Below are positions 57,646-64,000 of a stretch of DNA of 64,000 bases, one piece after another (the stretch's first letter is position 1; every line of letters begins with the position of its first letter). The DNA comes from Vibrio sp. 10N.286.49.B3. Its GTDB lineage: Bacteria; Pseudomonadota; Gammaproteobacteria; Enterobacterales; Vibrionaceae. The notes below the pieces were generated by a model. That model saw nothing but the letters and a program-made list of their open reading frames with translations. It was not told the DNA's origin and did not search any database. Both the position numbers and the translations under genes were made by a program. Location of the stretch: NCBI RefSeq assembly GCF_002873395.1, contig NZ_MCUV01000046.1, forward strand, positions 124,001 to 188,000, read 5' to 3'.

Positions 57646-58994
57646 AGTGCCGCTCCTTGTTGGCTATTTTCACCGTCAACTGGCACTGGCGTTACGGCGC
57701 TCGAATCGAGGGTTCTTAATAACATACCTTCAATCGCAGGCAGCAAATCATTGATCACGAGCTGCTCGCCATACTCAATACCCCCCTCAATCACCACTTG
57801 ATTATCACGGCGATACAATATGGTCACAGGACGAATTTCCAGCTCATTATTCGAGTTCATTATATAAATGCGCTTACCATGCAAAGCTCGCTCCGGAACA
57901 GCCCAACTTGGGTTCGCTTGTCCTTCTAATTGCGCTTTAACAAACATACCATTAACTAACGCTGGCACACCCGCAGGCGATAACTGACCGTAATCTTGTT
58001 CAATTTCTAGAATAACGCCGACCGTCGCTTGGTTCATATCAACACTTTCACTAAAGCGTGCCACTTTAGCTGGCCATTTAGCGGTTAACTGGCCACTGGT
58101 TAGTTCAATACTGGCAGTGATTTCATCTCGATTTGGCTGCGCTACCCCTGTGCTATCGAGGGCAAAATCACTCAGGCTTTGGGTTAAAGTCTGAATATCA
58201 TGAATAGAGAATTGCGCTTCCACCTCCATCGTGGCTATGCCCTGCGCGGTCAACATGGTCTGCTGTAAATTAACCACTTGATTGGTTTCGATATCAACAC
58301 TGGCAATACGCACTGTCTGCGGCAAGGTAATCGTGGTTTTATCCAGTGCTCGCTGCGCTTCTTTGACCTTAGATTTACTCACCGCAATCACGGCATTAGC
58401 GACTTTCTTTTCATCGGGAAAGAGCGCCAATTGGTTTTCAATATCAAGCACTAACTTCTTTTGTGAAAGGTAAGCTTGCTGCTGTTGGTCAAGATCTGAT
58501 TGTGAGGTTAATCCTTTCTTACGTAGATTCTGCTTACGCTCTACTTCGGTATTGCTAATCACCAAACGATTTTTCTCAATCACTAATGTTTGGCGTTGAT
58601 TATCTTCTTCTTGCAGGAGCTTTTTTAACTGAGTATGGCTAGAGGCTAAATCCGCTTCAGCCTGAGTGAGCTTCAATTGGTAATCAAGAGGATCAATTTT
58701 AAGGATCACAGTATCGGCAGGAAGAATTTGTCCTTTTTCTAAATCAGGATGACGGTAAATAACCTTACCACTCACTTCAGCAATCGCCTTCCACTCAAAT
58801 TTAGGCACCACTTTACCAAAACCAACCACCAGCGGAGCAATGGCTTGCAATTCCAATGGCTCGATTTCAACTAGACGCGCTCTATCGGCCGCAGGCTTAA
58901 CGGGTAAATCCGATTTAAGTAGTATAGAAATGACGAGTACAACCCCCCCTACCGCCAACATAGGAAAAAAAAGAAGTTTGCGGCTTAAAGTCAT
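57642..58994 (-). CDS. RND periplasmic adaptor (membrane fusion protein)
   Basis: The periplasmic adaptor joining the RND pump to an outer-membrane channel, 450 residues. An N-terminal signal-anchor (~8-24) is not a lipobox type. A biotinyl-lipoyl-like half (EVSGKVIYRHPDLEKGQILP), a long coiled-coil hairpin (~125-225) and a beta-barrel domain follow. ATG 58994 is chosen on family length; the frame extends to 59087 with no better ribosome site. It is the first gene of the adaptor-pump operon and diverges from the leu operon. Confidence 0.9.
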   Translation of the reverse strand: MTLSRKLLFFPMLAVGGVVLVISILLKSDLPVKPAADRARLVEIEPLELQAIAPLVVGFGKVVPKFEWKAIAEVSGKVIYRHPDLEKGQILPADTVILKIDPLDYQLKLTQAEADLASSHTQLKKLLQEEDNQRQTLVIEKNRLVISNTEVERKQNLRKKGLTSQSDLDQQQQAYLSQKKLVLDIENQLALFPDEKKVANAVIAVSKSKVKEAQRALDKTTITLPQTVRIASVDIETNQVVNLQQTMLTAQGIATMEVEAQFSIHDIQTLTQSLSDFALDSTGVAQPNRDEITASIELTSGQLTAKWPAKVARFSESVDMNQATVGVILEIEQDYGQLSPAGVPALVNGMFVKAQLEGQANPSWAVPERALHGKRIYIMNSNNELEIRPVTILYRRDNQVVIEGGIEYGEQLVINDLLPAIEGMLLRTLDSSAVTPVPVDGENSQQGAAL

Positions 58995-59289
58995 GAGCGA
59001 ATCCCTACCTATCTCTATGAAAATGTCGTTTTGAAAAATGAAATGCGTTGATAAAGTATCACTAATCATAATAAACCATTCAAACACTTATCGTATCGTC
59101 AATAGTAGAAATCCTTACAATTTACCGATTAAAAACAAGACAATAGTAAACGCTAATTATAGTTAACCATGCAGCATCTAAGTTAATACATTTACTTCAC
59201 AACCAGATTAAAACTCCAGTTAAATTAAATAATGCAGATTAATATAAATAAAACCGCTTACAGATAAGGCAAATATTGATTTTTCCAGT
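58995..59289. other. Divergent spacer between the efflux operon and the leu promoter
   Basis: Together with the leu promoter this 349-base spacer is AT-rich (for example 59228-59250, AATAATGCAGATTAATATAA). It should hold the efflux promoter on the minus strand and binding sites for LeuO or Lrp; none is certain. Confidence 0.5.
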
Positions 59290-59318
59290 TTGACGCACTA
59301 GTTAAATTGGGGTAAATA
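59290..59318 (+). promoter_or_regulatory. leu operon promoter
   Basis: TTGACG (59290-59295), 17 bases, then TAAATA (59313-59318). Transcription would begin around 59325, about 19 bases before the leader peptide. Confidence 0.7.
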
Positions 59319-59343
59319 TGGATTAACAAATTTTAAGGACTCT

Positions 59344-59412
59344 ATGCTAATGATGTTTTTTTCGTCTTCTCTAAAACTCCTCCTGCTGATCGTGACTTTT
59401 ACACGCGGGTAG
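59344..59412 (+). CDS. leuL: leu operon leader peptide
   Basis: A 22-codon frame, MLMMFFSSSLKLLLLIVTFT followed by RG and TAG, preceded by AAGGA. Four Leu codons in a row (CTC CTC CTG CTG), with CTA one Lys codon earlier, form the control site at which a ribosome short of Leu-tRNA would stall. It is followed by the attenuator hairpin at 59443-59470. The Met-Leu-rich, short sequence in exactly this place identifies it as leuL in function, though not in length (E. coli leuL has 28 codons). Confidence 0.88.
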   Translation: MLMMFFSSSLKLLLLIVTFTRG

Positions 59413-59442
59413 GTTGTGGACGGAAAACACCACATACAGTCT

Positions 59443-59470
59443 AAAACCCGCATCCATTGCGGGTTTTTTT
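59443..59470 (+). terminator. leu operon attenuator
   Basis: The stem AAAACCCGC / GCGGGTTTT with a 7-base loop ends in seven T. GCGGGT at 59405-59410, at the end of the leader peptide, is complementary to ACCCGC at 59446-59451, so a competing structure can form. The terminator lies 31 bases after the leader peptide and 125 bases before leuA. Confidence 0.88.
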
Positions 59471-59595
59471 ATAACTATTTTTTAGCACCAATTAAATGCA
59501 GCAACGTTCAACAATATGGATATACAAGCTGACTCAGTTTGATATAGCGATTACTAAAATAGAAAGTAGCGATTCATCGGCCAAAGGGATTACAT

Positions 59596-61146
59596 ATGAA
59601 CAACGATCAAGTCATTATCTTCGACACGACACTACGTGATGGTGAACAGGCGTTATCCGCAAGCTTAACCGTAAAAGAGAAACTACAAATTGCGTATGCG
59701 CTAGAAAGGCTCGGCGTTGATGTCATCGAAGCGGGCTTTCCGGTTTCGTCTCCTGGTGATTTTGAATCGGTAAGAACCATTGCTCAGAATGTGAAAAATA
59801 GTCGTATCTGTGGTCTATCAAGAGCAGTGGCTAAAGATATCGACGCAGCAGCAGAAGCACTAAAAGTAGCGGAAGCATTTCGTATTCATACCTTCATTTC
59901 AACGTCGACTGTTCACGTGCAAGACAAACTACGCCGCAGTTACGATGATGTGGTCGAGATGGGCGTTAAAGCGGTAAAACATGCACGTAACTATACTGAT
60001 GACGTTGAGTTTTCTTGTGAAGACGCGGGGCGTACCCCTATCGATGATCTATGCCGTATGGTCGAAGCTGCAATCCATGCAGGGGCAAGCACCATCAATA
60101 TCCCAGATACTGTTGGCTACACCGTACCAAACGAATTTGGTGGCATTATTCAAACGCTATTTAACCGCGTACCCAATATTGATAAAGCGATTATTTCCGT
60201 TCACTGTCATGATGATCTAGGTATGTCTGTGGCCAACTCTATCGCTGCAGTACAAGCCGGAGCCCGTCAAGTTGAAGGGACGATTAATGGCATTGGTGAG
60301 CGTGCAGGTAACTGTTCACTGGAAGAGATTGCCATGATCCTACAGACCCGCTCTGAATTACTTGGGGTTCATACTGGTCTAAAACACGATGAAATTCATC
60401 GCACCAGTAAGCTTGTTAGTCAATTGTGCAACATGCCAATCCAGAGCAATAAAGCCATTGTCGGTGCGAACGCTTTCAGCCACTCTTCAGGTATTCACCA
60501 AGATGGCATGATCAAAAATAAAAACACCTACGAGATCATGACGCCAGAATCTATTGGTCTTAAAAATCAAGCCCTAAACCTAACCAGTCGTTCGGGTCGC
60601 GCTGCAGTGAAAAGTCATATGGATTCCATGGGCTATAAAGATGAAGAGTACAACCTAGACACGCTTTATGCCGACTTTGTTAAATTGGCGGATCGTAAAG
60701 GTCAGGTCTTTGATTACGATTTAGAAGCACTTGTGCACTTTGCCAACCTACGTGATGAAGATGACTTCTATAAGCTAAATTACCTAAGCGTTCAATCTGG
60801 CAGCGTGATGGCAACCACCAGCATCAAATTACTGTGTGGTGATGATGAACGTTGTGAAGCGGCCGTGGGTAATGGTCCTGTCGATGCGCTTTATCAGTGT
60901 ATCTATAAGATCACCGGCTATGACATCGTGCTTGATAAGTTTGATTTAACGGCCAAAGGCGAAGGTGAAGACGGTCTAGGTCAAGCCAATATCATTGCTA
61001 ACTACAAAGGTCGTAAATACCACGGTACAGGTCTAGCAACCGATATTATTGAAGCGTCTGGTCAAGCTTTACTGCACGTTATTAATAGCATTCATCGCGC
61101 TGATCAAATTGCTGAAATTAAGCAGAATAAAATTGCCGCGGTGTAA
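59596..61146 (+). CDS. leuA: 2-isopropylmalate synthase
   Basis: LeuA condenses acetyl-CoA and 2-ketoisovalerate, the committed step of leucine synthesis. The product is 516 residues (E. coli 523). The HMGL-like TIM barrel shows [15 protein letters not shown], the metal-binding [12 protein letters not shown] and [12 protein letters not shown]; the C-terminal LeuA dimer domain (~390-505) carries the leucine feedback site. AAAGGGA precedes the ATG. First gene of leuABCD. Confidence 0.97.
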   Translation: MNNDQVIIFDTTLRDGEQALSASLTVKEKLQIAYALERLGVDVIEAGFPVSSPGDFESVRTIAQNVKNSRICGLSRAVAKDIDAAAEALKVAEAFRIHTFISTSTVHVQDKLRRSYDDVVEMGVKAVKHARNYTDDVEFSCEDAGRTPIDDLCRMVEAAIHAGASTINIPDTVGYTVPNEFGGIIQTLFNRVPNIDKAIISVHCHDDLGMSVANSIAAVQAGARQVEGTINGIGERAGNCSLEEIAMILQTRSELLGVHTGLKHDEIHRTSKLVSQLCNMPIQSNKAIVGANAFSHSSGIHQDGMIKNKNTYEIMTPESIGLKNQALNLTSRSGRAAVKSHMDSMGYKDEEYNLDTLYADFVKLADRKGQVFDYDLEALVHFANLRDEDDFYKLNYLSVQSGSVMATTSIKLLCGDDERCEAAVGNGPVDALYQCIYKITGYDIVLDKFDLTAKGEGEDGLGQANIIANYKGRKYHGTGLATDIIEASGQALLHVINSIHRADQIAEIKQNKIAAV

Positions 61147-61210
61147 CAGTCTCTCTCATTATGGACGCAGCAAGTAAAGCTGCGACAACCAGATTAGTAA
61201 AAAATATTAA

Positions 61211-62311
<1,101 letters not shown>

Positions 62312-62375
62312 TGCGACGGCTAAGTGGTGGCACTCATATCCAATGATCACACTTAGCCTGTCACACGCACTACCC

Positions 62376-62401
62376 CGCCTTGAGTTACCTAGCTCAGGGC
62401 G
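62376..62401 (+). repeat. Intercistronic hairpin between leuB and leuC
   Basis: CGCCTTGAG / CTCAGGGCG pair over 9 bp with one wobble and an 8-base loop. No T-run follows, so it is not a terminator; it may protect the upstream or downstream mRNA segment. Confidence 0.5.
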
Positions 62402-62427
62402 AAAACAGATATCCCAAGGAAGCCAGA

Positions 62428-63837
62428 ATGTCTAAAACGTTATATGAAAAAGTGTACGACGCCCACGTTGCCGTCGCTGCTGAAGGTGAAAACCCAATTC
62501 TTTATATTGACCGCCACCTTGTCCACGAAGTGACCTCACCACAAGCGTTTGATGGTCTGCGTGAAAAAGGTCGCTCGGTGCGTCAAGTAAGCAAAACATT
62601 CGCTACGATGGATCACAACGTTTCAACCCAAACCAAAGACATCAATGCTTCTGGTGAGATGGCGCGTATTCAGATGGAGACGCTGTCTAAAAACTGTGAA
62701 GAATTTGGTGTTACTCTGTACGATCTAAACCATAAATATCAAGGTATTGTCCACGTAATGGGACCAGAGCTTGGTATCACTCTACCAGGTATGACGATTG
62801 TTTGTGGCGACTCGCACACCGCAACACATGGCGCTTTTGGTTCGCTCGCATTTGGGATTGGTACTTCAGAAGTTGAGCATGTACTTGCAACGCAAACGCT
62901 AAAGCAAGCGAAAGCCAAAACCATGAAGATTGAAGTGAAAGGTAAAGTGGCAGCAGGCATTACCGCAAAAGATATCGTACTCGCGATTATCGGCAAAACC
63001 ACCGCTGCTGGCGGCACTGGCTACGTGGTTGAGTTTTGTGGAGAAGCGATTACTGACCTATCAATGGAAGGTCGTATGACCGTGTGTAACATGGCGATTG
63101 AGTTAGGCGCTAAAGCGGGTCTAATCGCACCGGATGACACTACGTTTGATTACATTAAAGATCGTAAATTCTCACCACAAGGCGCTGATTTTGATGCTGC
63201 CGTTGCTTACTGGAAAACGCTAAAAACCGATGATGATGCTCAATTTGATGCTGTTGTAACGTTAAACGCTAGCGAGATCCAGCCACAAGTGACATGGGGT
63301 ACAAACCCAGGCCAAGTTATTGCGGTTAATGCTGAGATCCCAGCACCAAGTAGTTTTACTGACCCTGTAGAGAAAACATCGGCAGAAAAAGCCTTGGCTT
63401 ACATGGGGCTAGAAGCGGGCAAGAAACTATCGGATTACAACGTCGATAAAGTCTTTGTCGGTTCTTGTACTAACTCTCGCATCGAAGATATGCGCGCTGC
63501 CGCTGCCGTTGCGAAAGGTCGTCAAGTGGCTAAGCATGTTCAAGCGCTTATCGTACCTGGCTCGGAGCAAGTAAAAGCACAAGCTGAAGCGGAAGGTCTA
63601 GATATTATCTTTAAGGAAGCCGGTTTTGAGTGGCGTTTACCAGGTTGTTCTATGTGCCTAGCAATGAACAATGACCGTTTAGGGCCACAAGAGCGCTGTG
63701 CTTCAACCTCGAACCGCAACTTTGAAGGTCGCCAAGGTCGTGATGGTCGCACCCACTTGGTGAGCCCTGCCATGGCAGCAGCGGCGGCAATTGCTGGTCA
63801 CTTTGTTGATATTAGAACGATTACAGAACAAGCGTAA
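62428..63837 (+). CDS. leuC: Isopropylmalate isomerase large subunit
   Basis: LeuC binds the 4Fe-4S cluster and with LeuD converts 2- to 3-isopropylmalate. The product is 469 residues (E. coli 466). Cluster cysteines are in [14 protein letters not shown] and [18 protein letters not shown]. The frame extends to 62380, but ATG 62428 has AAGGA upstream and gives [13 protein letters not shown]. LeuD follows 12 bases on. Confidence 0.97.
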   Translation: MSKTLYEKVYDAHVAVAAEGENPILYIDRHLVHEVTSPQAFDGLREKGRSVRQVSKTFATMDHNVSTQTKDINASGEMARIQMETLSKNCEEFGVTLYDLNHKYQGIVHVMGPELGITLPGMTIVCGDSHTATHGAFGSLAFGIGTSEVEHVLATQTLKQAKAKTMKIEVKGKVAAGITAKDIVLAIIGKTTAAGGTGYVVEFCGEAITDLSMEGRMTVCNMAIELGAKAGLIAPDDTTFDYIKDRKFSPQGADFDAAVAYWKTLKTDDDAQFDAVVTLNASEIQPQVTWGTNPGQVIAVNAEIPAPSSFTDPVEKTSAEKALAYMGLEAGKKLSDYNVDKVFVGSCTNSRIEDMRAAAAVAKGRQVAKHVQALIVPGSEQVKAQAEAEGLDIIFKEAGFEWRLPGCSMCLAMNNDRLGPQERCASTSNRNFEGRQGRDGRTHLVSPAMAAAAAIAGHFVDIRTITEQA

Positions 63838-63849
63838 AAGGAATACATC

Positions 63850-64000
63850 ATGTCAGGTTTTCAACAACATACAGGCTTAGTCGTTCCTTTAGATACGGCA
63901 AATATTGATACCGATGCCATCATCCCGAAGCAGTTTTTACAAAAAGTAAATCGCATTGGTTTTGGTCAGCACCTTTTTCACGACTGGCGTTTTCTTGATG
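63850..64000 (+). CDS. leuD: Isopropylmalate isomerase small subunit, cut by the window edge
   Basis: The first 50 codons of leu[21 protein letters not shown] and onward, including the LeuD motif [10 protein letters not shown] and ending HDWRFLD. It lacks the remainder (about 200 residues in E. coli) only because the window stops. It is last of leuABCD. Confidence 0.95.
   Translation, partial: MSGFQQHTGLVVPLDTANIDTDAIIPKQFLQKVNRIGFGQHLFHDWRFLD

Overview
The window is a chromosomal stretch from a gammaproteobacterium, most likely a member of the Vibrionaceae (Vibrio, Photobacterium or Aliivibrio; the genus cannot be settled by eye). Two things point there. First, protein sequences are close to E. 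coli throughout (ParC, DnaG, RpoD, TsaD, RpsU). Second, several blocks follow the gene order I recall for Vibrio cholerae: pykF / DeoR regulator / glmS, then ilvH / ilvI / acyl-CoA ligase / leuO, then leuABCD. No plasmid, prophage, CRISPR array or insertion sequence is visible. Almost all the DNA is ordinary housekeeping sequence.

Layout. 1-1.2 kb: degS (sigma-E stress protease). 1.3-34.9 kb: a block matching the E. coli 68-minute region. It runs parC, parE, yqiA, cpdA, yqiB, nudF, tolC, hldE, glnE, a CYTH/CHAD triphosphatase gene, a ygiM-like gene, cca, uppP, folB, plsY, tsaD, rpsU, dnaG, rpoD, and then tRNA-Ile(CAU). Genes absent from that order in E. coli are set into it: a chemoreceptor, a voltage-gated-type K+ channel, a DUF47/Pit phosphate pair, a single-gene ExeA-GspB fusion, a folK paralogue, an alpha/beta hydrolase and a yqeY-like gene between rpsU and dnaG.

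35-41.6 kb is more accessory: a small protein of phage-like repeat type just after the tRNA, a three-gene ascorbate-type PTS with no catabolic gene, a KefB/C-like antiporter, a DUF465 protein and a radical SAM protein. 41.9-46.5 kb holds amino-sugar and glycolytic genes: glmS, its upstream DeoR-family regulator, and divergent pykF. 46.8-64 kb is the branched-chain amino acid region: ilvIH, an acyl-CoA ligase, leuO, a glycosyltransferase/PAP2 pair, an RND efflux pump with its adaptor, and the leu operon with a leader peptide and attenuator. leuD runs off the right edge.

Non-coding signals add detail. Most transcription units end in clear hairpin-plus-T terminators. The leu operon has a readable promoter, a Leu-rich 22-codon leader and an attenuator. 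Two copies of a ~65-bp dispersed repeat sit in two convergent spacers and share a hairpin core with a compensatory base-pair change. A 44-bp telomere-like repeat with four evenly spaced GGG runs follows the K+ channel gene. The most unusual protein is the ExeA-GspB fusion. I do not see a convincing wholly new multi-gene system here.
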